Of a stretch of DNA of 64,000 bases, positions 1 to 9,183 are shown piece after piece (positions within the stretch are counted from its first letter, which is position 1; each line of letters opens with the position of its first letter). The position numbers were made by a program, and so were the translations under genes. Below the pieces are notes generated by a model that saw only the letters and a program-made list of their open reading frames with translations, ran no database searches and had not been told where the DNA came from. This DNA is from Naumovozyma dairenensis CBS 421 (Eukaryota; Ascomycota; Saccharomycetes; Saccharomycetales; Saccharomycetaceae): NCBI RefSeq assembly GCF_000227115.2, contig NC_016487.1, forward strand, positions 124,001 to 188,000, in the 5' to 3' direction.

Positions 1-2
1 TT

Positions 3-1397
3 TATTCTTCTAATTTACAATTAGGTGGTACTCAAATCATGTATAATAACGGTGTTTCACATTTAACTGCATCTGATGATTTAGCTGCTGTGGAACAAAT
101 TATGGAATGGTTATCATATATTCCAGCTAAACGTAATATGCCTGTACCAATTTTAGAAACTGAAGATAAATGGGATAGACAAATTGATTTTATACCAAGA
201 GTTAATGAACCATATGATGTGAGATGGATGATTGAAGGCCGTACTCTTGAAGATGGTGGATTTGAATATGGTCTTTTCGATAAGGGATCATTTTTCGAAA
301 CTTTATCAGGATGGGCTAAAGGTGTTGTTGTTGGTAGAGCTCGTCTTGGTGGTATTCCATTGGGTGTTATTGGTGTTGAAACTAAGACTATTGAAAATTT
401 GATACCTGCTGATCCAGCCAATCCAGATTCAAGAGAAAGTTTAATTCAAGAAGCTGGTCAAGTTTGGTATCCAAATTCAGCGTTTAAGACAGCACAAGCT
501 ATTAAAGATTTTAATCATGGTGAACAATTACCTTTGATGATTTTAGCCAATTGGAGAGGGTTTTCTGGTGGTCAACGTGATATGTATAATGAAGTTTTGA
601 AATATGGTTCATTTATAGTTGATGCGTTAGTTGATTACAAACAACCAATTTCCATTTATATTCCACCTACTGGTGAATTAAGAGGTGGTTCATGGGTTGT
701 TGTTGATCCAACGATTAATTCTGATCAAATGGAAATGTATGCTGACAAGGATTCCAGAGCTGGTGTCTTAGAACCTGAAGGGATGGTTGGTATTAAATAC
801 CGTCGTGAAAAGTTACTAGGTACAATGGCTAGATTAGATGAGAAATATAAGACATTAAGAGAGAAATTAAGTAACAAAGATTTAAGTGTTGAAGAACATC
901 AAGATATTTCTAAACAATTATTAATTCGTGAAAGACAATTGATGCCAATATATAATCAAATTAGTATACAATTTGCTGATTTACATGATCGTTCACAACG
1001 TATGGTTAGTAAGGGAGTTATTCGTCAAGAATTAGAATGGGTTGAAGCTCGTCGTTTCTTTTTCTGGAGATTAAGAAGAAGATTAAATGAAGAATATTTA
1101 ATTAGAAGACTTGATGTTGAATTACCAGAAGCTGTTCGTTTAGAAAAGATTGCTAGATTAAGATCTTGGTATCCAGCTAGTGTTGACCATGAAAATGATA
1201 GACAAGTTGCCACATGGATTGAAGATAATTATCAATTATTAGATGAACATTTGAAATCGTTAAAGGTAGAATCCTTTGCACAAGGTTTGGCTAAGAAAAT
1301 TAGGAATGATCATGATAATGTTATTACTGGATTATCTGAAGTTTTGAAGATGTTGTCTAGTGAAGATAAGGAGAAGATTTTAAAAAGTATGAAGTGA
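3..1397 (+). CDS. ACC1/HFA1: Acetyl-CoA carboxylase, C-terminal part (5' end outside window)
   Basis: This is the last 464 codons of the biotin-dependent enzyme that carboxylates acetyl-CoA to malonyl-CoA, the first step of fatty acid synthesis. The frame is open from base 3, reading YSSNLQLGGTQIMYNNGVSH, so the Met at 39 is internal and the gene is partial. What remains is the carboxyltransferase domain: the GGTQIMYNNG stretch, then LANWRGFSGGQRDMYNEV near local residue 180, then the helical C-terminal tail. By position (next to a YMR206W-like gene and PFK2) it matches HFA1, the mitochondrial paralogue in S. cerevisiae. Many related yeasts keep one gene making both cytosolic and mitochondrial forms. 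The N-terminus that would decide this is not in the window, so the paralogue is left open. Confidence 0.95.
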   Translation, partial: YSSNLQLGGTQIMYNNGVSHLTASDDLAAVEQIMEWLSYIPAKRNMPVPILETEDKWDRQIDFIPRVNEPYDVRWMIEGRTLEDGGFEYGLFDKGSFFETLSGWAKGVVVGRARLGGIPLGVIGVETKTIENLIPADPANPDSRESLIQEAGQVWYPNSAFKTAQAIKDFNHGEQLPLMILANWRGFSGGQRDMYNEVLKYGSFIVDALVDYKQPISIYIPPTGELRGGSWVVVDPTINSDQMEMYADKDSRAGVLEPEGMVGIKYRREKLLGTMARLDEKYKTLREKLSNKDLSVEEHQDISKQLLIRERQLMPIYNQISIQFADLHDRSQRMVSKGVIRQELEWVEARRFFFWRLRRRLNEEYLIRRLDVELPEAVRLEKIARLRSWYPASVDHENDRQVATWIEDNYQLLDEHLKSLKVESFAQGLAKKIRNDHDNVITGLSEVLKMLSSEDKEKILKSMK

Positions 1398-1871
1398 GAA
1401 GAATGAGGACGAAGAGGTATATGACCATAGAAATTCTTGTAAAGTTATGTTAATATTTTATGTATGTTAAATTTTCTTTTATATTATTATTCAAGGAAAA
1501 AAACAAAAAAAAAAAAGTTACAATTGTTTAGAACAATGATGATTTTTCATTAGATATATTGCTGCTTTCACGAAGATGTAGGGTACTAACTGGCTTGTGT
1601 CGTTTCAAGTCGCAGAAGCAGATCATCTGTGGTTAGGAAGAAATGGCAGGAAAGAAGAAGTTTGTAAAATAACATTCATTTGAAGAAAAAACTTTAATAC
1701 TTAATCTTGTTTTATGTAGGGTATATAAAAAAAATGAGTATAGAAAAACTATGAGGATAAGTTTGTATTTTGAACAATATTTTCTTTTCGTTTCCTCTTT
1801 CCAAAAAAGTATATATTACTATCATGAAACCGTAAGAAAAACGAAATGGATAATATGTAATAATAAAAGAA

Positions 1872-1906
<35 letters not shown>

Positions 1907-2055
1907 GTTAGGAAAGAATATAAGTAGGAGTATGCATTTTTGTCTTTATTTTTTTTTTTTTTTAGTATTCTGGATGTACTACTTTCTTTTTTGATAATAA
2001 TAATAATAATAATGCATATGTGTTATTGTGCTAATATGACCATTCAAGTGATTGT
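1398..2055. other. Convergent spacer, ACC1/HFA1 - YMR206W-like
   Basis: This 658 bp spacer lies between two converging 3' ends. It holds poly-A/T runs, an (AT)n microsatellite at about 1873-1903 and an ATA/ATT repeat near 1997-2014. I see no gene or RNA signature. Confidence 0.6.
1873..1903. repeat. (AT)n microsatellite
   Basis: About 15 uninterrupted AT dinucleotides lie in the 3' spacer of ACC1/HFA1. Such a run may help 3' end formation, but that is an inference. Confidence 0.85.
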
Positions 2056-3996
2056 TTATTCTTGAGTTGTAGTAGATGATTTAATATTTTTATAACGAGG
2101 TTTATCGAATTTCAAAGCAATTGAATTTCTTCTATGATGATGTCTTGAACAAGGGTTTGAAATATCTACTGATGCTGAATAATTTCTTTGACGATGAGGT
2201 GTGGTAGAAGGTCTTCTTGATGTTGAATTTAAATTAAAACTTGAATATTGGTTTGATTTCATCGTTGACGTAGAAGTATAAGTGGCGGAAGATTGGTTTG
2301 TATCAATTGAAGAAGTGGAAGAAGCAGATGAGGCGGAAGATAGAGATGATATAGAATTGATTTTTAACATTTTATTTGAATTTTTTTTGTTCTTCAAATC
2401 AGGATTTATAATGTTATCATTTGTTTGGATAGATCTTGGTTTTGAACTTGATTCAGGATAGAAATTATGAGTAGTATCATTACTATAGTTATAATTATAT
2501 TGGAAATTGAAAGGGTTTTCTTTTCCCCTTTTTCTTTGTTGAAGTTTATCATCATTTTCTCTCAATAAATCCTTTGTCAAATTCGTTTCATAACTTTGTG
2601 ATTCTCTATCTTTCTTCTGTTCATCGATACCATTAGCAGATTTAGGAATAGCCTTAGGAGTTGTCGTAGAGTCAGCGGTGGTGGTGGTGGTGGCAGGTTC
2701 TGTTGCTGTTGCTATTGTAGTTGTTTTCAAAGTATCAAGATTAGTCTCAATATCTTTTTTTCTTGTGAAGAAATTTGGAATTTCAGATTCACTAAACCTT
2801 CTTACAATGAACTGACTATTTCTATTTTTTGAATGGTAATTGTTGGAAAGGATTGGTATTATTCTTATTTTATTATTATTTGAAGATGGAACACATTGAT
2901 AGAAATCATAAATGTTCATATAGCTTGATAATCTTGTTGAGTTTGTCGTCGTCGTCGTCATCATCATCATTTTTTTTGTTCCTTTGTGTTTCAGATATAT
3001 TCTTTCTGTTAGCGTTCTTGATATATTGATCAAATTCGAATTGATTAAGTAAGGTAGTTGGATGAGGCAAGATTGGTTTTGTTTCATTTTTTTTCGTATG
3101 GTTTTTGGAATATCGATTTCAAAATCTGAATCATTTAATGATGATTTCACAGAAACAGATGGTGATAATGGTGGTGGTAATGGATTAGATCCAAGATTAT
3201 AAGATAAAGGACCATTTTTATTTTCATTATTAGCTGTATTTGTGATTGTTTCTGCACGTTCTTGTTCTTGTTCTTGTTCTGTTTCAAAAGTAGTGGGAGT
3301 TCCAACCAACATTCTTTCGTCTGCGTTATCTTCTGCTTCAATATTTAAAATTGTTCTAATAGTTGTTCTTTGTTCCTTCTTTTGATTTTGATTTTGATTT
3401 TGATTTTGATTTTGATTCTGATCTTTGAATTCGTATTGATATCCCTGTTCTTGTTTACGAAGGTTTAAATAGTCCGGAACCTTTTTAATTTCATGATCTT
3501 TATTTTGAAGTAAATTTTCAGTATTTACTGTGCCTGTACTTCTTTGGTCTTCATCTTGATCTTGATCTTGATCTCTGTTTTGATCTTGATTTGAATTATT
3601 TGAAGATATTGAATCAGAATATGAATTAGAACGAGGACTTTCTTGATCTTCTTTTTGTTGATCATCTTCATGATCATTATCGTTATCTATTTGATAATGA
3701 ATGGTTAAATGAGCAGACAAAGGTCTATTTTGACTTTTAGGGAAATCTCTCAATTTTTGGATATCACTCGTATCTGAGGCATTATTATTTGTCAATGAAT
3801 TTGATGAAAGGTTTGGGTCATCGTTTTTGTTTTCTTTTCGTTCATGTACTTTTTCTTTATCTTCATTATTATTATTATTATTATTATCATCAATGTCTTT
3901 ATTGTCAGAGTTGATGTTATTATGACTATTTGAGCTAGAAGAAGAAAGTTGATGCATGTCTATGTGGAAATCGGAAGGAGAAGCTGTAGTAGTCAT
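2056..3996 (-). CDS. Low-complexity protein at the YMR206W position, function unknown
   Basis: A 646-codon ORF of unknown function sits exactly where S. cerevisiae has YMR206W (a 313-residue protein with paralogue YNR014W). The N-terminal two thirds are dominated by N, D, Q, E and S runs, with a QNQNQN repeat near residues 195-205 and DQDQDQ near 143-149. A threonine run falls near residue 345. The C-terminal 60 residues are basic and more complex, with RRPSTTPHRQRNYSAS and HHHRRNSIALKF, which look like basophilic kinase sites (RRxS). The protein is about twice the length of the S. cerevisiae one, mostly through tract expansion. No membrane segment or known catalytic motif is visible. The assignment rests on position; homology of the C-terminus is likely but not proven here. 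Confidence 0.7.
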   Translation of the reverse strand: MTTTASPSDFHIDMHQLSSSSSNSHNNINSDNKDIDDNNNNNNNEDKEKVHERKENKNDDPNLSSNSLTNNNASDTSDIQKLRDFPKSQNRPLSAHLTIHYQIDNDNDHEDDQQKEDQESPRSNSYSDSISSNNSNQDQNRDQDQDQDEDQRSTGTVNTENLLQNKDHEIKKVPDYLNLRKQEQGYQYEFKDQNQNQNQNQNQNQKKEQRTTIRTILNIEAEDNADERMLVGTPTTFETEQEQEQERAETITNTANNENKNGPLSYNLGSNPLPPPLSPSVSVKSSLNDSDFEIDIPKTIRKKMKQNQSCLIQLPYLINSNLINISRTLTERIYLKHKGTKKMMMMTTTTTNSTRLSSYMNIYDFYQCVPSSNNNKIRIIPILSNNYHSKNRNSQFIVRRFSESEIPNFFTRKKDIETNLDTLKTTTIATATEPATTTTTADSTTTPKAIPKSANGIDEQKKDRESQSYETNLTKDLLRENDDKLQQRKRGKENPFNFQYNYNYSNDTTHNFYPESSSKPRSIQTNDNIINPDLKNKKNSNKMLKINSISSLSSASSASSTSSIDTNQSSATYTSTSTMKSNQYSSFNLNSTSRRPSTTPHRQRNYSASVDISNPCSRHHHRRNSIALKFDKPRYKNIKSSTTTQE

Positions 3997-4112
3997 ATCG
4001 TTTATAATAATACTATGAAGAGGGAATGAGGGAAGAATGAAAAGGTATATACTAGGTTGTAATTAGAGTCATCAAATAGTTCCTAGTGTAAAGTTGTTTG
4101 CTTGTTTGTTTG

Positions 4113-4141
4113 TGTATGTATGTGTGTGTGTGTGTGTGTGT
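4113..4141. repeat. (TG)n microsatellite
   Basis: A TGTATG-TGTGTG run lies just upstream of the YMR206W-like gene, preceded by TTTG repeats. Confidence 0.8.
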
Positions 4142-4592
4142 CTTGGAGAGAGTAAAGTTCTTGTTGGTTTCTTATATTTGTTTGTTACAGGTAGAAGTTA
4201 TATAATACTTTGCTATTATAGACTAAATGAATGAATGAATGAATAAAATGTATTATTTAATACAACTAAGAGATGACTTTCTCTGAAATACTTGCGTCAA
4301 GCCCAGTCCCGCCCAGTCAAGTTGAATTGAATGTATTGTATTGTATTGTATTTTATTGTGCTGTACTTAATTGTTGAACATTCTCTTTTTTTTGTTGTTG
4401 TCTGTGTCTGCTGTCTGTCTGCTGTCTGTCTGTCTAATCAAATCAAATCTCCATCGGAAAGTGGTGGTTTCTGCAAATGTGAATATATCATTTCTCGCTT
4501 TATTAAAGAACAGGAACAAAGACAGGAACAAAGACAGGGGTCAACAATGGCATGTATTTGTATTCTGTTGTGCGTAACAGTGTGACGGCGGC

Positions 4593-4622
4593 GGTGACAG
4601 TGACAGTGACAGTGACAGTGAC
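4593..4622. repeat. (GTGACA)n hexamer repeat
   Basis: Nearly five copies of GTGACA stand in tandem in the PFK2 upstream spacer. Confidence 0.85.
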
Positions 4623-4753
4623 GCCGTAATCGTATTTGCCGGAACAAAGTCAGTCTCAGGGGCAGACGTTGACTATTTAACGAATGTCAATTCTTCCCCG
4701 GACTCATTGGTAGCGCCGCCGGGGGGGGAAGCCACTGTTGATCGGAACGCCGG

Positions 4754-4803
4754 CTTCCAGTTTTTTCATTTTTATGCACCCACACCTCCCTGCGCTGGGT
4801 GCA
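4754..4803. promoter_or_regulatory. Candidate Gcr1/Rap1 glycolytic activation site
   Basis: A CTTCC core (4754-4758, the Gcr1 core) stands about 20 bp from GCACCCACACC (from 4776), which matches 9 of 10 positions of the Rap1 core CACCCRYACA. The TGCACCCA at 4775-4782 forms an inverted repeat with TGGGTGCA at 4796-4803. Paired Rap1 and CTTCC elements drive many glycolytic genes in S. cerevisiae, so a role in PFK2 expression is a fair inference. The site is about 840 bp from the PFK2 start, which is far. Confidence 0.35.
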
Positions 4804-4988
4804 CGGCTTTAGATATCTATAACGGGACAGTTCGCAGTTCGCAGTTTGCAGTTCGCCGTGGCGTCACACACAATTTCCAATTTTCCCGCGGGGCAAAGTG
4901 CGGCACATAACACCATCCACACGTATTATCAAGAAGAGAAGAGAAGAGAAGAGAAAGAAGAGCAAGATCTGCAACTCACGGAACTTAA

Positions 4989-5013
4989 CCAAACCAAACC
5001 AAACCAAACCAAA
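4989..5013. repeat. (CAAAC)n pentamer repeat
   Basis: About five tandem copies of CCAAA/CAAAC lie in the PFK2 upstream spacer. Confidence 0.8.
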
Positions 5014-5248
5014 ATAATGTGATGTGACAGCGTCTGCCAAATAAACAAAGGTACGTCTCAAGTTGTGGGAACTTATTCCACTGACTGAAATCTATTGATC
5101 ATTCAACCGCTCACTCATCACCACTCACTCAGCATCGGCTCGTCCCTTTTTATATATTCAAATCTCTCATACAGTACAATACAATACAAGACAATACAAT
5201 ACATCCATCGATCGTCATCGAGCTTCTTTCTGTTGTCTTGTCACCGAT

Positions 5249-5276
5249 GTCGCTGTCGCTGTCGCTGTCGCTGTCG
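5249..5276. repeat. (GTCGCT)n hexamer repeat
   Basis: Four and a half copies of GTCGCT lie about 360 bp upstream of PFK2. This is a second, unrelated hexamer array in the same spacer as the GTGACA repeat. Confidence 0.85.
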
Positions 5277-5636
5277 GCCTTGCGTATGGTTCTCTTCGCG
5301 TTGTTTTCCCATCAGATTTCCCTCTGCTTGCAATTTTTCACTTTCTATATTTCGTATTTTTTTTTCACTTTCCCTCATTCATTCATTCATTCATCGATCC
5401 ATCCCATTAGACAACATATCTTCGTTTCTTCTTAGTTTTTTTCCTTCTATATTATCAAAAGTTTTTTTTTGTAGTCATAGTACCAAGTATTATTATCACA
5501 TCTTTTTTTTCAAGTTGGGTTTCTTCTTATTTCAAGAACCATTTGTTTGTTTAAAATCTTAATCAAGTAAAATACCGATTTTATACTTTCTGTTGAAGGT
5601 TAAAAACAACATTAACGAAAAAATAAGCAAGCAAAT

Positions 5637-8537
5637 ATGACTGTGACCACTCCTTTGGTTAACGGTACATCTTACTGTTTAATTAAAGCTTACTCTCAAG
5701 ATTCATACAAACAAGCCATCGAATTTTATTCCAAATTCTTAGCATTAGATGATTGTTCCACAGATAATACCACTCAAACAACAACATTATCCAATGGTTC
5801 CATCTCATTAAAGATTAAATTGGAAGAAGACAAAACTTTACAATCCAAAACTGAATCTCAAATCCAATTCTTAAAATCAATTAAAGATACCAAAGATTGG
5901 AGATCTCACGTCGCAGAATCCCTCGTATTCAACACTTCAAACATCATGTTAAATAAAGACACCTTAACCACTCTAAACGCTCCAACTCAATCATTCCCAA
6001 GTGATCTATTCCCAATGCAATTATACACAATAGATCCATTAGGTAACATCATCGGTGTCACTTCCACCAAAAACGCTGTATCCACAATGCCAACTGAACC
6101 ACCTTCCACCAAAAAGGCTAAATTCTCAACATCAACATTACCATCAAAAGTTCATTCATTCACTGACTTATCATACCGTATGCAAACTACAAATAATTAC
6201 CCATCATTACCTGGTAAACAAATTATAGACCCAACAAAACCTAAAAAGGCAATCGCTGTAATGACTTCAGGTGGTGACGCTCAAGGTATGAATTCAAACG
6301 TTCGTGCCATCGTAAGATCTGCAATCTTTAAAGGTTGTCGCGCTTTCGTAGTAATGGAAGGTTACGAGGGGTTAGTTCGTGGTGGTCCGGAATATATTAA
6401 AGAATGTTCTTGGGAAGATGTTCGTGGTTGGTCCACTGAAGGAGGGACTAATATTGGGACCGCAAGATGTTTGGAATTTAGACAACGTGATGGTAGATTG
6501 CTTGGTGCTCAACATTTGATTGAAGCTGGTGTGGATGCTTTGATCGTTTGTGGAGGGGATGGATCATTGACTGGGGCAGATTTGTTTAGATCAGAATGGC
6601 CTTCTTTGATTAAAGAATTGTTGGAAAATGGAAGAATTTCTAAAGATCAATTCCAAAAATATCAACATTTGAATATTTGTGGGACTGTCGGGTCTATTGA
6701 TAATGATATGTCAACTACTGATGCTACTATTGGTGCTTACTCTGCCTTGGATAGAATTTGTAAAGCTATTGATTATGTCGAAGCTACTGCTAATTCTCAT
6801 TCTCGTGCATTCGTCGTAGAAGTTATGGGTAGAAATTGTGGTTGGTTAGCTCTTTTAGCTGGTATTGCTACTTCTGCTGATTACATTTTCATTCCAGAAA
6901 AACCTGCTACTTCAAGTGAATGGCAAGATCAAATGTGTGATATCGTCGCAAAACATAGATCTAAGGGTAAGAGAACAACAATTGTTATTGTTGCTGAAGG
7001 TGCCATTTCCGCTGATTTGACTCCAATTTCTCCAGCTGATGTTCATAAAGTTCTTGTCGATAGATTAGGTTTAGATACAAGAATTACCACTTTAGGTCAC
7101 GTTCAAAGAGGTGGTACTGCTGTCGCTTATGATCGTATGTTGGCTACTTTACAAGGTGTCGAAGCTGTTAACGCTGTCTTGGAATCTACTGCTGATACCC
7201 CATCTCCATTAATCGCCATTAATGAAAACAAGATTGTTAGAAAACCATTAGTTGAATCTGTTAGATTAACTAAATCTGTCGCTGAAGCTATTCAAGCTAA
7301 GGATTTCAAAAAAGCTATGGATTTAAGAGATACTGAATTCGTCGAACATTTAAAGAATTTCATGGCTATTAACTCTGCTGATCATAATGAACCAAAATTA
7401 CCAAATGATAAGAGATTGAAAATCGCTATCGTTAACGTTGGTGCTCCAGCTGGTGGTATTAACTCTGCCGTTTACTCAATGGCTACTTACTGTATGTCTC
7501 AAGGTCATAAACCATATGCTATTAACAACGGCTGGTCTGGTTTGGCTAGACATGAAAGTGTTCGTTCTTTAGAGTGGAAAGATATGATTGGATGGCAAAG
7601 TCGTGGTGGTTCTGAAATCGGTACTAACAGAGTCACTCCAGAACAAGCTGATATCGGTATGATTGCTTACTATTTCCAAAAATACCAATTCGATGGGTTA
7701 GTCATTGTTGGTGGGTTTGAAGCTTTCGAATCATTACATCAATTAGAAAGAGCTAGAGAAAGTTATCCAGCTTTCAGAATCCCAATGGTCTTAATTCCAG
7801 CTACTTTATCAAATAATGTCCCAGGTACTGAATATTCATTAGGTTCTGATACAGCTTTGAATGCCTTAATGGAATACTGTGACGTTGTTAAGCAATCTGC
7901 TTCTTCTACAAGAGGTAGAGCTTTCGTTGTCGACGTTCAAGGTGGTAACTCTGGTTATTTAGCTACTTGTGCTGCTTTAGCTGTCGGTGCCCAAGCTTCT
8001 TACGTTCCAGAAGAAGGTATCCCATTAGAACAATTACAACAAGATATTGAAACTTTAGCTGAATCGTTCGAATCTGCTAAGGGTAGAGGTAGATTTGGTA
8101 AATTAATCTTAAAGAGTACAAATGCTTCTAAGGCTTTAAGTGCTACTGATCTAGCTAAGGTTATGACTTCTGAAGCTAACGGTAGATTTGATGCTAAACC
8201 AGCTTATCCAGGTCACGTTCAACAAGGTGGTTTACCATCTCCAATTGATAGAACAAGAGCTACCAGATTTGCTATCAGAGCAGTTGATTTCATCGAAGAA
8301 CAACAAGAAACTATCGCTGCTGCCCGTGCTGCTGACGATGATTTCAAATTGGATGACAAGGTTGTCTCTGCTACTGCTACTGTCTTAGGTGTTAGACGTT
8401 CTCACATCGTTTTCAACCCAATCAGACAATTGTATGATTTCGAAACTGATGTGGAAGCAAGAATGCCAAAGGTTATTCACTGGCAAGCAACCAGAGAAAT
8501 TGCTGATCACTTAGTTGGCAGAAAGAGAGTTGATTAA
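5637..8537 (+). CDS. PFK2: 6-phosphofructokinase beta subunit
   Basis: This is the beta subunit of the hetero-octameric ATP-dependent phosphofructokinase, which converts fructose 6-phosphate to fructose 1,6-bisphosphate. The 966 residues are close to the S. cerevisiae Pfk2 length of 959. An N-terminal glyoxalase-like extension (about 1-195) precedes two tandem PFK modules. The first begins with AVMTSGGDAQGMNSNVRA and has the GGDGS nucleotide motif and a TVGSIDNDM segment. There the catalytic Asp of the bacterial TIDND motif becomes Ser (S-I-D-N-D), as is usual for yeast beta subunits. The second, regulatory-type module begins with AIVNVGAPAGGINSAV. The ATG follows an A-rich leader and is the first in frame. 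Late codons are strongly biased toward yeast preferred ones, fitting high expression. Position next to INP1 matches YMR205C. Confidence 0.97.
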   Translation: MTVTTPLVNGTSYCLIKAYSQDSYKQAIEFYSKFLALDDCSTDNTTQTTTLSNGSISLKIKLEEDKTLQSKTESQIQFLKSIKDTKDWRSHVAESLVFNTSNIMLNKDTLTTLNAPTQSFPSDLFPMQLYTIDPLGNIIGVTSTKNAVSTMPTEPPSTKKAKFSTSTLPSKVHSFTDLSYRMQTTNNYPSLPGKQIIDPTKPKKAIAVMTSGGDAQGMNSNVRAIVRSAIFKGCRAFVVMEGYEGLVRGGPEYIKECSWEDVRGWSTEGGTNIGTARCLEFRQRDGRLLGAQHLIEAGVDALIVCGGDGSLTGADLFRSEWPSLIKELLENGRISKDQFQKYQHLNICGTVGSIDNDMSTTDATIGAYSALDRICKAIDYVEATANSHSRAFVVEVMGRNCGWLALLAGIATSADYIFIPEKPATSSEWQDQMCDIVAKHRSKGKRTTIVIVAEGAISADLTPISPADVHKVLVDRLGLDTRITTLGHVQRGGTAVAYDRMLATLQGVEAVNAVLESTADTPSPLIAINENKIVRKPLVESVRLTKSVAEAIQAKDFKKAMDLRDTEFVEHLKNFMAINSADHNEPKLPNDKRLKIAIVNVGAPAGGINSAVYSMATYCMSQGHKPYAINNGWSGLARHESVRSLEWKDMIGWQSRGGSEIGTNRVTPEQADIGMIAYYFQKYQFDGLVIVGGFEAFESLHQLERARESYPAFRIPMVLIPATLSNNVPGTEYSLGSDTALNALMEYCDVVKQSASSTRGRAFVVDVQGGNSGYLATCAALAVGAQASYVPEEGIPLEQLQQDIETLAESFESAKGRGRFGKLILKSTNASKALSATDLAKVMTSEANGRFDAKPAYPGHVQQGGLPSPIDRTRATRFAIRAVDFIEEQQETIAAARAADDDFKLDDKVVSATATVLGVRRSHIVFNPIRQLYDFETDVEARMPKVIHWQATREIADHLVGRKRVD

Positions 8538-9183
8538 AATTTATGAACATTTTCTCTTTTAATATACCCTTACCCCTACATTCCTAATCATCATTAATTT
8601 AATCCAATGTTCTTTAGTTAAATGCTACTCCTGCATGTTACGTCAAAATGCATTATTATCTTTAATTATTAAGGACGACCTGTCCATCGATCCCCAAAAC
8701 CGAAATCTCCTTTTTTCCCAACTTTTTAATGACAAGTTATAGAATATCTCTGGAAAACGTTTGCACGTACTTGTTTTTCTACGATCTTTATTTTTATTAT
8801 TATTTTTATTTTTTTACCAATTAGACTACAACCATATTTTCTAAGTAAAGAATCTTTATGTATATTTTTTTGAATATGTGATATATAGATGAATAAAAAA
8901 AAATATCAAACAAAACATGTATCTTTTTCTTTCCTTTCTATGCCTTCAAATATCCTTCCTTATCTTTATTAAATCGCCGAGATATCATAACATCACGGAA
9001 ATAAAAGATATCGTAATATTAAAATTAATATATTATCGACGATGGGGAATTAATAATGTTTAAAAGGTAAATAAACTTCAGAGCAAGAACTCAATAAGAC
9101 CTTCAAGTGCATCACAGAAAAGGGAAGCAAGTGCAATTGGTACAACCATCACCGTGATCTAGTTCAAGGTCATATATAATATT
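8538..9183. other. Tandem spacer, PFK2 - INP1
   Basis: This 646 bp spacer carries the PFK2 3' region, with T-rich and ATTTTT tracts at 8780-8880, and the INP1 promoter. No further gene was seen. Confidence 0.6.

Larger units (their letters stand above)
3997..5636. promoter_or_regulatory. Divergent promoter region, YMR206W-like / PFK2
   Basis: This 1.64 kb spacer serves both the YMR206W-like gene and PFK2. It is rich in short tandem repeats (TG, GTGACA, CAAAC, GAGAA, CTGTCG units) and has a G8 run at about 4721-4728. A candidate Rap1/Gcr1-type site lies near 4754-4803. Several ORFs here (such as 4331-4585 and 5095-5562) are simple-repeat translations and not credible genes. Confidence 0.6.

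Noticed and set aside
4331..5562. Several ORFs upstream of PFK2
   Set aside because: They are translations of simple repeats, overlap in several frames and have no conserved features.
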